A stretch of 64,000 nucleotides of DNA from Synechococcus sp. UW105 (GTDB lineage Bacteria; Cyanobacteriota; Cyanobacteriia; PCC-6307; Cyanobiaceae), in contig NZ_UCNN01000009.1 of the NCBI RefSeq assembly GCF_900473935.1, positions 87,892 to 151,891 on the forward strand, written 5' to 3'. Positions 1 through 7,379 of the stretch are shown piece after piece. Positions within the stretch are counted from its first letter, which is position 1. Each line of letters opens with the position of its first letter. Made by a program: the position numbers and the translations under genes. A model generated the notes under the pieces. That model had not been told where the DNA came from. It saw only the letters and a program-made list of their open reading frames with translations, and did no database searches.

Positions 1-549
1 GCGGAGTCTCGCTGGAACGAAGGATCGTTATGACCGAGGAAGCCAAGAGTGAGACAAACGAGGCAATGCAAGGCTTGGTACATAGAAACGAGAGGCCATA
101 TCAATGCTCAGATCTGATCCTCAGTGCCTTTAACCAGCATTGAGATCACGTGATGGCGCAAAGAAGGTAGAAAAACAGACCCAGAAAAGGCCAAATCCCG
201 ATCAGTCCGGCACACTACAAGAATCGGATGCCAACAGTGAGGCGAGGGTGAGTCAGGATCAAGATCAGGGCAAGCACAACCCAGTGGGGGATGGGCGCTC
301 AAACGAAATGACTGGACAGAAGGCCGCGGGAATGGAGATAGAGATGCGCTCCGAAGAGGAGAAGGGTCTAGCGCAGCCAGAAGCAGACGCCAGGCTTAAA
401 CCAACCCGGGCCATGACTTACACAGAGATGATGAACAGCGGCACACAGCGTTTAGGCTGAAAAGGCAATTGAGGCATCATGGGTATCTGCAACAAGAAGG
501 AAGACAAGTCAGCAAATCTGTGAGAAGGTCAGGTTTTCCAGCTTGATTC
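1..549. other. Gene-poor leader region, no supported gene
   Basis: No open frame here is convincing. The longest plus frame (140-460) encodes a very hydrophilic, low-complexity peptide rich in Q, E, D, R and N with no recognisable domain. The opposite strand of about 370-150 reads as several hydrophobic stretches in one single frame broken by in-frame TGA and TAG codons and lacking a start, which could be the remains of a small membrane protein gene or merely the mirror image of the hydrophilic frame. I cannot decide between these. Confidence 0.4.
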
Positions 550-843
550 ATGGCGAAAGGGTATTGGGTATGCACCGGTACAATTCACACTCCGTTGGGC
601 ATGGTGCCCTACATCAGCAAGTTCACAGCTTGGCTAGCGACAGTCAATGCACGGATTTTGATCCGGGACCTTAGCAGTGACGTAAGAGAAGGTAGCCCAG
701 GTACGGTGAACGTAATTGTAGAATTTGACTCAAAAGAAAATGCAATCGATGCTTATGAATCTGAGGGATACCAAGAGCTTATCAAACTCAGAACGCCTTA
801 CTCCGAACTAAGCCTAACCATCACCGAAGAGCTGAATGAATAA
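550..843 (+). CDS. DUF1330 family protein
   Basis: A 97-residue protein with the N-terminal pattern of DUF1330 (KGYWVCTGTIHTPLGMVPYI followed by a helix), a family of small proteins with the dimeric alpha-beta barrel (ferredoxin-like) fold and no settled function. There is no signal peptide or membrane segment, so it should be cytosolic. The end of the domain (VEFDSKENAIDAYESEGYQE) matches the usual pattern of a strand followed by a helix with a conserved aromatic residue. It stands alone, followed by a short hairpin at 858-875. Family assignment is good; the substrate, if any, is unknown. Confidence 0.88.
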   Translation: MAKGYWVCTGTIHTPLGMVPYISKFTAWLATVNARILIRDLSSDVREGSPGTVNVIVEFDSKENAIDAYESEGYQELIKLRTPYSELSLTITEELNE

Positions 844-857
844 GGTGCTGATGACTC

Positions 858-875
858 GGCGATCAGGAGATCGCC
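858..875 (+). terminator. Weak hairpin after the DUF1330 gene
   Basis: A perfect 7-bp stem (GGCGATC at 858-864 pairing with GATCGCC at 869-875) with a four-base AGGA loop begins 15 bases after the DUF1330 stop codon. There is no T-run behind it, so it may be an RNA-stabilising stem rather than an intrinsic terminator. Confidence 0.3.
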
Positions 876-986
876 CTTGTCGCACCAAAAGCTTATTTAG
901 ACAAAAGAGGTATCGAGCAGAATCAGGGAGATAAGAGCATGTTAATAGCTATTGGCGTATTTGACCAATATGAAATTACCTAGGAA

Positions 987-1127
987 TCAATCCGTTTGTT
1001 CATCTTTTGGTGGTTTAATCAATTCACCTGTCTGCCAAGACACAACAGCAAAGCTACCGACAAAGACAAGCGAAATAATCGCCAGAAACACCACGGTGAC
1101 ATTGCTGATTTCAAGCTCACCGAGCAT
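987..1127 (-). CDS. Small single-pass membrane protein (46 aa)
   Basis: I found this gene by reading the minus strand directly. The ATG at 1127 opens a 46-residue frame ending in TGA at 987. The peptide starts MLGELEISNVTV, runs through one strongly hydrophobic helix (about residues 9-31, ending SFAVVSWQTGEL) and finishes with a short charged tail, KPPKDEQTD. This is the layout of many small thylakoid or inner-membrane proteins in picocyanobacteria, and I infer an unassigned membrane role. An in-frame ATG at 1148 would add seven residues. There is no clear Shine-Dalgarno at either start. The overlapping plus-strand frames at 952-1343 look like shadows of it. Confidence 0.65.
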   Translation of the reverse strand: MLGELEISNVTVVFLAIISLVFVGSFAVVSWQTGELIKPPKDEQTD

Positions 1128-1445
1128 GAAGGCAACAGTACTGATCATGATCCGCTGCAATGCATTTCAAAGCTACACCCCCATTTGGTTGTTTCGACGC
1201 AAGGCATGACATGCATGGCCACAGAAACAACAGCGCAAGCTGAAGCAAAAAGCACACAAAGGCGAAGCCCTATTCTGGAGAAGGGATCAAATCGAAGTTC
1301 TTGCGTGAAGTGTGGCGCCAAATGGTTCAAAATTCGTGACTGACATCGATGACGACGCCTGATGCAGATCGAGGTGAAGACCAGCTTGAGCTGGGGGGCG
1401 GGGTGAAGGATTGCTAGACATGAGCGAGTGGTTCAAAAAAACCAA

Positions 1446-1661
1446 ATGCAACGAGCTGCATTGCTGTTTTGTCTCGGGCTTCTTGCTTCAGGGTTGTCAC
1501 AACCGTCTGTCGGAGCCTTTGACGATGACGGCTTCGAGGGGTGGGTCAACAGCCGAAATCCCGCAGAGTTGTGCGAACTATTTTTAAGTGGGATGATTGA
1601 TGACGAAGATTTACCCTCAGGCCGAGCACAGGATCCCTGCGTTGGCGTTAACAACGACTAA
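1446..1661 (+). CDS. Small exported protein, unknown function
   Basis: A 71-residue product if the ATG at 1446 is used; the frame is open from a GTG at 1428, which would add six polar residues. The N terminus (MQRAALLFCLGLLASGL) is a textbook signal peptide with likely cleavage after SVGA. The mature part is about 47 residues, acidic (FDDDGFEGWV, MIDDEDLP) and contains two cysteines, which could form one disulfide. I do not recognise a family. It lies among other small exported proteins in this segment and is not obviously in an operon. Confidence 0.6.
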   Translation: MQRAALLFCLGLLASGLSQPSVGAFDDDGFEGWVNSRNPAELCELFLSGMIDDEDLPSGRAQDPCVGVNND

Positions 1662-1798
1662 TGTTGAAACAGGTGAAGCCACAAAGTGAGAGGCTTAGCG
1701 ATCAGCAGTGATCAGGATGGAACCAATGCAGATCTAAACCTGGCAGAGAATTCTGTAAGAAGACGGACACTAAAAACCATCAGACGAGGCAAGCCCAC

Positions 1799-2110
1799 GT
1801 GAATTCAAGCCCCAATATTGATCCAGCCCAATGGAGACGTACTGCCACCACTGCAGCGCTGCTAGTACTGGGAGTCTTCATCGTGCCAGTACCAACCCAC
1901 AGCAATGACACCAATCATTGTGATCTGATCAAAGCTGCTCAGAACAGGCTTGGTAGAAGCATGGCGATCAATCGATTCGTGATCTCCTCCAACGATGACG
2001 AGCAGCTGGTCGAAGCAGCGAGTCAGCAACTTGCCAAACAGGAATTAAGTTTTAGAGAAAATAGACGTCAATACGAAAAGGAGAACTGCACCAGCATCTG
2101 GGATCGATAG
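1799..2110 (+). CDS. Small exported protein, unknown function
   Basis: A 103-residue frame starting at GTG. Residues about 17-36 (TATTAALLVLGVFIVPVPTH) form a hydrophobic signal segment after a twin-arginine-like RR pair, but the RR is not in a full Tat motif. The mature domain of about 65 residues is helical and charged, with two cysteines near its ends (NHCDLI and ENCTSI), compatible with one disulfide. It resembles no family I can name. Its neighbours on both sides are also exported proteins of unknown role, so the segment may encode periplasmic or secreted factors. Confidence 0.55.
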   Translation: MNSSPNIDPAQWRRTATTAALLVLGVFIVPVPTHSNDTNHCDLIKAAQNRLGRSMAINRFVISSNDDEQLVEAASQQLAKQELSFRENRRQYEKENCTSIWDR

Positions 2111-2473
2111 AGGGGTAATAAGGAACGACTCTACCCACCCTGCACAGAAGAGTCAGGGCATTGACTCACAAAATAATGATAAGGATTGACAAGCTCAATT
2201 ACATCATTCAGCAAGCTCAACATGAACACAATCCAACAATGAACTAACACCATTCCACATCAACAACGACACTGATCTGAAGGGATTGGATCCAAAAAAG
2301 ATAAAGCACGCCGATCATGATCAACCAGTTCTCAACAAGCGATCAACACTGACAACGGCGAATAGCGATGAATTCAGACCAGTGAGCAGCGCATCCGCAG
2401 CAACAGGCCGACCTTCCATTAAGGATTGTCCGAAGAAAATAGAATTGACACAAGTGATGCTATGAAGTAGGAA
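2111..2473. other. Intergenic region, nothing recognised
   Basis: About 360 bases of A+T-rich sequence with frequent stops in all frames. I see no tRNA, clear hairpin terminator or repeat. It must contain the promoter of the exported protein/amidoligase pair downstream, but no convincing -35/-10 pair stands out. Confidence 0.5.
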
Positions 2474-3109
2474 ATGGCAACGGTAAACAATATGGTGAAC
2501 AAACTGGCCTCGGCCTTTGCTGCCACATGGCTTGTCCTAGGCACCCTCACACTGACAGCACAACGGCCTTCAAAAGCAGAACAAAGAAGCGCTGATTATG
2601 AACACTTTACGGCAAATCTATATTCTCCATTAACAGGCAAGAACGAGATCATCATCTCAACGCTGTATACCACGCGCCAGCAGCAGATGAATGCATTTTC
2701 AAGGAGCAGCTATGATTATTGGGATGCAAGAGTACTTTCCGAGTTCTGGGGACAATCAACCTGGGATTCGAAGCTAAGAATAGGCAGAAAAATATTAATT
2801 GGTCAACACTATGGTGATCTCAATAACACACTTCGTGCAATCAATCAGACAGTCTCCTTGGCACAGAATCGGTATCTGAGAACAACAAGAATCAACGACC
2901 TAAGCTCCTATAGACTTTACCAAGAAGGATACACATATAATGACGCTGTTTTACTCGCTCTGCTATGGAACCATAGCAGACATGGCAGACAGGCGACAGC
3001 TGCTGAGATCCGGCAAAGTAAATATAGAATCGACCAGAACCTGGCCAGAGGAAACAATGAATATATTAATCAATCACTGCAAACAGCGAGAAGATTATAC
3101 AATCGATAA
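2474..3109 (+). CDS. Exported protein of unknown function, partner of the amidoligase
   Basis: A 211-residue protein with an N-terminal signal peptide (residues about 1-36, hydrophobic core AFAATWLVLGTLTLTA, probable cleavage near SKA). The mature protein is rich in Tyr, Asn, Gln and Arg, is predicted largely helical and has no cysteine. I do not recognise a domain. The stop lies two bases before the GTG of the amidoligase, so the two are almost certainly co-transcribed. In described amidoligase neighbourhoods the ligase often sits beside the protein or peptide it modifies, so this exported protein could be a substrate or an accessory factor; that is inference only. Confidence 0.75.
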   Translation: MATVNNMVNKLASAFAATWLVLGTLTLTAQRPSKAEQRSADYEHFTANLYSPLTGKNEIIISTLYTTRQQQMNAFSRSSYDYWDARVLSEFWGQSTWDSKLRIGRKILIGQHYGDLNNTLRAINQTVSLAQNRYLRTTRINDLSSYRLYQEGYTYNDAVLLALLWNHSRHGRQATAAEIRQSKYRIDQNLARGNNEYINQSLQTARRLYNR

Positions 3110-3111
3110 AA

Positions 3112-4224
3112 GTGATTACAAATCACTTAAGATCTCGAATCGGATTTGAGGTTGAATTAATTGCCCCCAAAGGCTTGTCGAGAAGAAATCTGGCTGATGC
3201 CATAGCTCGACTTCACAATGGAGAAGTCATTAGATTTTTCCATGCTCAAGCTGAACCAAGCAAACTACCAGATACTCCAATTTTTGAGAACCTAACACTT
3301 GGCTTTAAAGTTGTTGGGCCAGGTCAAAAGCTGATCGCTTTATGCGTTGACGACCTAACACTTCAATCAGACCTGGACAAATCAGCAGCGTCAAAGGAAG
3401 GCTGGTACAGGATCGTTAGTGATGATGCGAGATTCCTAGAATTGGTTGCTTGCCAATGTGATGCTGGGCTACCGATCAAACAGGTCTTAACCAAACTTGC
3501 ACATCTATATCGAACTGATTTACAGATCGATCGCTCAGGGATGTGCCGAGTCGTTGATCAATCGAATCATTCAATCGCGATCGCAGCCCCATTACCTGGA
3601 GAGAGAGAGAGGGCATGCGAACTAGTGACTGCCCCAATAAAGACAGACCATCATCAGCAACTCTCAGAATTCCTTTGTCTGGCAAAAGATCTGGCATATA
3701 CGATTCCAGTAGAGGGAGCAACCCATCTCCATTTTGAAGCCTTATCATTTCATTCCGCACAAACAATCAAAAACATCGTCAACCTCTTTGACGACCATGA
3801 TCAATTGCTCAGAAGACTATTCAAAACAAACATACACTGTACAAGGCTTGGTCAATGGCCTCAATCCCTTTTCAACTTAGTTGCACAACCATCCTTCACG
3901 CTTCTCGCCTGGCCAGAAGCAAAAAGGCAACTTCAGGAGTTGCCCATCACCAAATACTGTAACTACAACCTAGCCAATATTATTCACGAGATCAAAGAAA
4001 AGCCGACATTCGAAGTGCGTATTCTCCCCTCGAGCCTAGAAGCATTAGACATCATCAATGCAGCCTGTGTTGTGGAAGCACTGCTGACGATCGCTTGCTC
4101 GTCAATCAACATTGAGCGGCTTGGGCCAGTTGGTACTGACAACAAAAGTATTCTTGCCTTTTTAAATGAAATCAATATAGACACGAGTGTGCGGGATTTT
4201 TATTGCTCTCGATTTAGGCCATAG
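3112..4224 (+). CDS. Divergent amidoligase (Amidoligase_2-like)
   Basis: A 370-residue cytosolic protein that carries, in the right order, the motifs of the amidoligase family (PF12224, glutamine synthetase-like fold): G-F-E-V-E at 11-15, a CELVTAP segment at 169-175 matching the family's ELVSP, T-H-L-H at 204-207 matching the conserved H-x-H, Asn-Leu at 286-287, and F-E-V-R at 300-303 matching the E-x-R motif. Known members are proposed to form amide or peptide bonds using ATP, modifying peptides or making small metabolites. The start is GTG at 3112, immediately after the exported protein gene. The 3' end overlaps the convergent gene at 4214 by 11 bases. I inferred the family from motifs without a profile search, so the substrate is open. 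Confidence 0.72.
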   Translation: MITNHLRSRIGFEVELIAPKGLSRRNLADAIARLHNGEVIRFFHAQAEPSKLPDTPIFENLTLGFKVVGPGQKLIALCVDDLTLQSDLDKSAASKEGWYRIVSDDARFLELVACQCDAGLPIKQVLTKLAHLYRTDLQIDRSGMCRVVDQSNHSIAIAAPLPGERERACELVTAPIKTDHHQQLSEFLCLAKDLAYTIPVEGATHLHFEALSFHSAQTIKNIVNLFDDHDQLLRRLFKTNIHCTRLGQWPQSLFNLVAQPSFTLLAWPEAKRQLQELPITKYCNYNLANIIHEIKEKPTFEVRILPSSLEALDIINAACVVEALLTIACSSINIERLGPVGTDNKSILAFLNEINIDTSVRDFYCSRFRP

Positions 4225-4549
4225 CCGAGGGAACACGAGACTCCAGCTTCAACCTCTCCCCATGAGGGCCTTCAAAGGTGACACTGCCAGATTGATTGCG
4301 AGGTTCGTAGTAAGGCCCCCATTCGACTGATCGACGACCAGTCGACCAAGGACCATTTCTGACGCACCGTCCTTTGCCGGCGTAGTGATCACCAAGCGCG
4401 CGAACGTAGTGATGTTTTCGGTGCTTAGTCGTGCAAAAACCAGCACCCAAGAGTGCGCCCGTCTGGACCCAGTGGGCCTCGGGACAGCCATTTTGAGCGG
4501 CTTGACCTGGCAATGCGCCAAACGTGAACACCTGAGCTGCAGCAAACAC
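4214..4549 (-). CDS. Exported Cys/His-containing protein, unknown function
   Basis: A 111-residue frame opening at GTG 4549. The first 23 residues (AAAQVFTFGALPGQAA) look like the hydrophobic core and cleavage site of a signal peptide, but the usual positively charged start is missing because an in-frame TGA lies seven codons upstream. The true N terminus may therefore have been lost to a frameshift. The mature part has three cysteines, a TKHRKHHYVR basic stretch and a YYEPRNQSGSVTFEGPHG segment that looks well folded. It converges on and overlaps the amidoligase gene end by 11 bases. Function unknown. Confidence 0.5.
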   Translation of the reverse strand: MFAAAQVFTFGALPGQAAQNGCPEAHWVQTGALLGAGFCTTKHRKHHYVRALGDHYAGKGRCVRNGPWSTGRRSVEWGPYYEPRNQSGSVTFEGPHGERLKLESRVPSAMA

Positions 4550-4932
4550 TGCCGCTGCGACTGAACAAGGTCAAAGCATGTGGGGGCCGAGACAAGCTCA
4601 CCCTGATCAACCACTGCTCGTTTGTCGGGCCACTCAGACCAAACCTCTCCCCAAGCGTTGCTTCCCGTGGATGCCGAGCTGACTGCAACACAGAAACGGG
4701 AAGCCACAAGCAGACTGAAGGTCCCTGATCAGCAACAGCCACAGCGAGTGCTGCCAATCGATCTCAGCTCATGCTGTTCGCGCGTCCTGTGCTTGAGCTG
4801 CCTGCTGCCTTGGCGTTGTTCACAGCGATCTGCGCTGGGGGAACGCACCAAGCATGAGTGGAACACAGGTCTGCACCGCTACGCAGGCTTCCTCTTGTTG
4901 GTAGCGCTGTCTCACAACCTTCAAGACGCCAA
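4550..4932. other. Intergenic region, no supported gene
   Basis: About 380 bases between the exported Cys/His protein and tRNA-Pro. Long open frames exist on both strands but run through the tRNA or overlap real genes and have no domain. A 28-codon hydrophobic frame at 4771-4857 is noted but not called. The promoter of the leftward gene at 4549 should lie here. Confidence 0.5.
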
Positions 4933-4957
4933 TAAAAAACCGCCTTGGGAAGGCGGC
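4933..4957 (-). terminator. Intrinsic terminator of tRNA-Pro
   Basis: Read on the minus strand, a G+C-rich stem (CCGCCTT pairing with AAGGCGG around a three-base loop) is followed at once by six T residues. It lies about 35 bases beyond the 3' end of tRNA-Pro and has the classic form of a Rho-independent terminator. Confidence 0.85.
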
Positions 4958-4991
4958 GAAGAACACAGTCATGGACTGCGTTGTCTGGAAG

Positions 4992-5065
4992 TCGGGGTAG
5001 AGGGATTTGAACCCCCGGCATCCTGCTCCCAAAGCAGGCGCGCTACCAAACTGCGCTATACCCCG
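4992..5065 (-). tRNA. trnP: tRNA-Pro (anticodon TGG)
   Basis: The minus strand folds into a full cloverleaf: acceptor arm CGGGGTA/TACCCCG, a D-arm with GCGC stems, an anticodon arm CCTGC/GCAGG with loop TTTGGGA giving anticodon TGG, and a T-arm with loop TTCAAAT. The discriminator base is A and CCA is not encoded. It reads codon CCA and, by wobble, other proline codons. It is a single-gene unit with its own terminator. Confidence 0.96.
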
Positions 5066-5074
5066 ATGCAACAG

Positions 5075-5101
5075 AGTTTAGCGGTCAGCAGGCAGACGCA
5101 A
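5075..5101 (-). promoter_or_regulatory. Possible promoter of tRNA-Pro
   Basis: On the minus strand a TAAACT hexamer (5080-5075) lies nine bases before the mature tRNA 5' end, with TTGCGT (5101-5096) 15 bases upstream of it. The spacing is shorter than the usual 17, so this is a tentative sigma-70 promoter only. Confidence 0.3.
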
Positions 5102-5142
5102 TCCCTTCCCCTCCCTAGCCTGAACAAGATTGCAGTCCTTCG

Positions 5143-5526
5143 ATGGCCAGCGAGTGGACCCCAGGAGCCGTTGCAGCCTTGCGTGAGCGGCATGACCTTC
5201 CGTTTGTCCGCGCAGATGCGGAAGGTCGAGTGATGGAATTCAATCCACGCTTTCACGATGTCTATGGCTGGGATGAGCAATTGATCGGTCAGTCGATCAG
5301 TGCCATCCTTCCTCAGGAATTCAGAGAGCAACATCACAGCGGCTTCTCACGCTTCAAGCTCACGGAAACATCCAAGCTGGTGAATCACCCTCTGGAACTC
5401 ATCACCATCTGCTGTGATGGAACCAGTGTGCGCAGTGAACATTTCATAGTTGCTGAAAAAACAACCGATAATCATTGGAGCTTTGCCGCAACATTGCGCC
5501 CCCTGGAAGGGCCCCATGCCTGTTGA
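5143..5526 (+). CDS. Single PAS-domain protein
   Basis: A 127-residue soluble protein made up almost entirely of one PAS domain: residues about 15-110 carry the pattern PFVRADAEGRVMEFNPRF followed by YGWDEQLIGQSISAILP and a C-terminal strand WSFAATLRPL. PAS domains sense ligands, redox state or light, or mediate dimerisation. No cofactor-binding signature can be identified. Its last 11 bases overlap the start of the histidine kinase gene, so the pair is translationally coupled, and it probably supplies the input to that kinase as a separate subunit. A stand-alone input module beside a kinase is less common than a fusion. Confidence 0.85.
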   Translation: MASEWTPGAVAALRERHDLPFVRADAEGRVMEFNPRFHDVYGWDEQLIGQSISAILPQEFREQHHSGFSRFKLTETSKLVNHPLELITICCDGTSVRSEHFIVAEKTTDNHWSFAATLRPLEGPHAC

Positions 5527-6715
5527 CGACAGCGAAAAACAGGAGAGCGTCCAACAGGACCTTCTAGACCAGATGCGGCAGTCACTTGGATTGCTGCGTG
5601 TGGCCTTCGACAGCACTGACGAAGCCATGCTGATCCTCGATCAGAAACAAACGATCCGATGGGCCAATCAAAAAGCAGCCGACCTTTGCAGCAAGGGAAT
5701 GACAGCACTTCTGCTCGGCAAACCACTGAGCAAAGCCATCCCTTTTTACAGCCTGAAGGGTGAGCTGCTTCCAGCTGACGCTGAGCAGCATCCTTGTCAA
5801 CGGTTTGAAGATGGCGATGGTACAGAACGTCTTCTCATCGCCAACAATGAAGATCAATCCGGTTCTACATCTCAAACACTGTCTCTGCTGCTGTGGAGAC
5901 AGATCACGAACCTGCGAGAACCCTTTGTTCTACTGATCATTCGTGATCTCGATCCGATAGAGCAAGCACTGCTGAAACAACGGATCTTCATTCAGGCGCT
6001 CGCCCATGAACTGCGCACACCCTTGGCCATTCTTTCGGGCAGCCTCAAGCGTTTAAGTCGCATCATTCAGCACGACAAACGCGTGCTTTCAAATCTTGAA
6101 ACTGCAACATCAGAATCGAGACGTGTGTGCAACCTAGTTGACAAGCTGATGCTTCTCTCAGACTTGGATACTGGTCAATTTAATTGGGAAATTAAGGAGA
6201 CATTCCTATCAGAAGCTTTCGAAGAATGGAGAACATCCTTGCCTAAAGAGAAGGCAGCAAGGATCACATTTCGACTCGACCCAAAGTGTCTCTACGCCAA
6301 GATAGACAGAGAAGCATTCCGCCTCGTTCTTGATCAGTTACTCGACAACAGTTTGCACTTCAGTGATCAAAAAGCGACTGTAGAGATCTCCGCCAGCCTG
6401 GAGGATGAAACCGTGTTGATCTTCTTCGAGGATTCTGGTCCGGGGTTTACCGACACAGAGTTGGCTGCACTCAGCACCATCTTCGAGCGCTTCAAGCGTC
6501 TTGAACAACATCGCTCCAAGAGCAGACCGGAAGGATCCGGTCTCGGGCTCGCGATCGTTCACGAGCTGATGCAAGGAATGGGCGGTCATGTGGAGGTCGA
6601 GCTCCGCAGCTCACGGCCGGAACAGATGCGGCAGGGCGGGTGTCTCGTTCTCAGCCTTCCTTTCAGCGGCCAAGCGAGCGTCGCCTCAAAGAGCCCGGGT
6701 AGAGGAACCAGGTAG
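5516..6715 (+). CDS. Soluble sensor histidine kinase
   Basis: A 399-residue kinase from the ATG at 5516, which overlaps the upstream PAS gene; the frame is open further upstream but those codons are not needed. Residues about 25-145 form a PAS-like sensor. The dimerisation/phosphoacceptor helix has His164 in ALAHELRTPLA, followed by the ATPase domain with N-box DQLLDNSLHFSD, G1-box FFEDSGPGF and G2-box GSGLGLAIVHEL. There is no membrane segment, so the signal is intracellular. Its 3' end overlaps by 30 bases a receiver-only regulator on the other strand, the obvious candidate partner. The stimulus is unknown. Confidence 0.92.
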   Translation: MPVDDSEKQESVQQDLLDQMRQSLGLLRVAFDSTDEAMLILDQKQTIRWANQKAADLCSKGMTALLLGKPLSKAIPFYSLKGELLPADAEQHPCQRFEDGDGTERLLIANNEDQSGSTSQTLSLLLWRQITNLREPFVLLIIRDLDPIEQALLKQRIFIQALAHELRTPLAILSGSLKRLSRIIQHDKRVLSNLETATSESRRVCNLVDKLMLLSDLDTGQFNWEIKETFLSEAFEEWRTSLPKEKAARITFRLDPKCLYAKIDREAFRLVLDQLLDNSLHFSDQKATVEISASLEDETVLIFFEDSGPGFTDTELAALSTIFERFKRLEQHRSKSRPEGSGLGLAIVHELMQGMGGHVEVELRSSRPEQMRQGGCLVLSLPFSGQASVASKSPGRGTR

Positions 6716-7123
6716 ATGGCGCTGTAAAAGCCCTGGAAGGGCCTCAAACAGATCTGGTTTCAGGACGTAATCACAGGCACCCGCAGCCAGAACACGCTGG
6801 CGAAAACTAGGGTCACCGTGGGCTGTCACGACAACAATCGGACCGGCATAGCGCTGGTCGCGCAAGACATCCAAACAAGCGAAGCCATCCATCACTGGCA
6901 TCATCAGATCCAACAGGATCAGGTCCACGTGCTGGTTCGCGAGCAGCTCGATCAGCGCAGCACCGTTATCGCAAAGCAGGGGATCGACGCCCAAATCCTG
7001 GAGTTCCTCTTCAAGCAGAGAACGGAGGCGAGGGTCATCGTCAACGACGGCAACCGAAGCACCTTCAGTCTGTGAACACGTCTCCACCACAGGAACGGCG
7101 GACTCACCGAAAGACATTCCCAT
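6686..7123 (-). CDS. Single-domain response regulator (CheY-like)
   Basis: A 145-residue protein from the ATG at 7123; the frame stays open upstream through the tRNA-Lys, which cannot be coding. After a 20-residue tail it is one receiver domain with a complete active site: acidic triad 28-30 (VVDDDP), phosphoacceptor Asp72 in LILLDLMMPVMDG, Thr100 and Lys122. There is no output domain, so it works by protein contact or as a phosphate relay. It is convergent with, and overlaps, the histidine kinase at 5516-6715, suggesting a functional pair. It lies 41 bases downstream of tRNA-Lys on the same strand and could be read through from the tRNA promoter. Confidence 0.88.
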   Translation of the reverse strand: MGMSFGESAVPVVETCSQTEGASVAVVDDDPRLRSLLEEELQDLGVDPLLCDNGAALIELLANQHVDLILLDLMMPVMDGFACLDVLRDQRYAGPIVVVTAHGDPSFRQRVLAAGACDYVLKPDLFEALPGLLQRHLPGSSTRAL

Positions 7124-7164
7124 CCTGGCGCAATCTGGAGCGTCAAGCAGAAGGATGAGGGAAA

Positions 7165-7236
7165 TGGGTCGCCTGAGATTCGAACTCAGGACCAGCCGGT
7201 TAAAAGCCGGATGCTCTACCGCTGAGCTAGCGACCC
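7165..7236 (-). tRNA. trnK: tRNA-Lys (anticodon TTT)
   Basis: The minus strand folds as a 72-base cloverleaf: acceptor GGGTCGC/GCGACCC, D-arm GCTC/GAGC, anticodon arm CCGGC/GCCGG with loop TTTTAA containing anticodon TTT, and a T-arm with TTCGAAT. The discriminator is A and CCA is not encoded. No intrinsic terminator separates it from the response regulator gene downstream. Confidence 0.96.
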
Positions 7237-7379
7237 TTCCGGAACCGTGGCGTGTTGCCCTGGAACTGGAGTGCCATTCAGGCACCATGAGAAGGTATCA
7301 CCCGGCGCCACCCTCGTCCAAGAGATCCGTTTCCCTGAGAGCCTAATCAGGCTTTGCGATTGCTCTTGCCACCCCTGAG

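Noticed and set aside
140..460. 106-codon plus frame and the overlapping 64-codon minus frame (108-302)
   Set aside because: Low-complexity composition, no domain, no ribosome binding site; listed only as part of a gene-poor region.
952..1343. Plus frames 952-1209 and 996-1343 and minus frame 1145-1330
   Set aside because: They overlap the 46-aa membrane gene or have no recognisable feature; codon composition looks random.
4249..4757. 152- and 110-codon minus frames across the exported Cys/His gene
   Set aside because: Out-of-frame shadows; only the 4214-4549 frame shows a signal-peptide core and a plausible protein.
4771..4857. 28-codon hydrophobic plus frame (starts MLFARPVLELPAAL)
   Set aside because: Too short, no ribosome binding site and no family; could be chance in G+C-rich DNA.
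4622..5233. 203-codon plus frame
   Set aside because: It runs through the tRNA-Pro gene and its terminator, so it cannot be a real gene.
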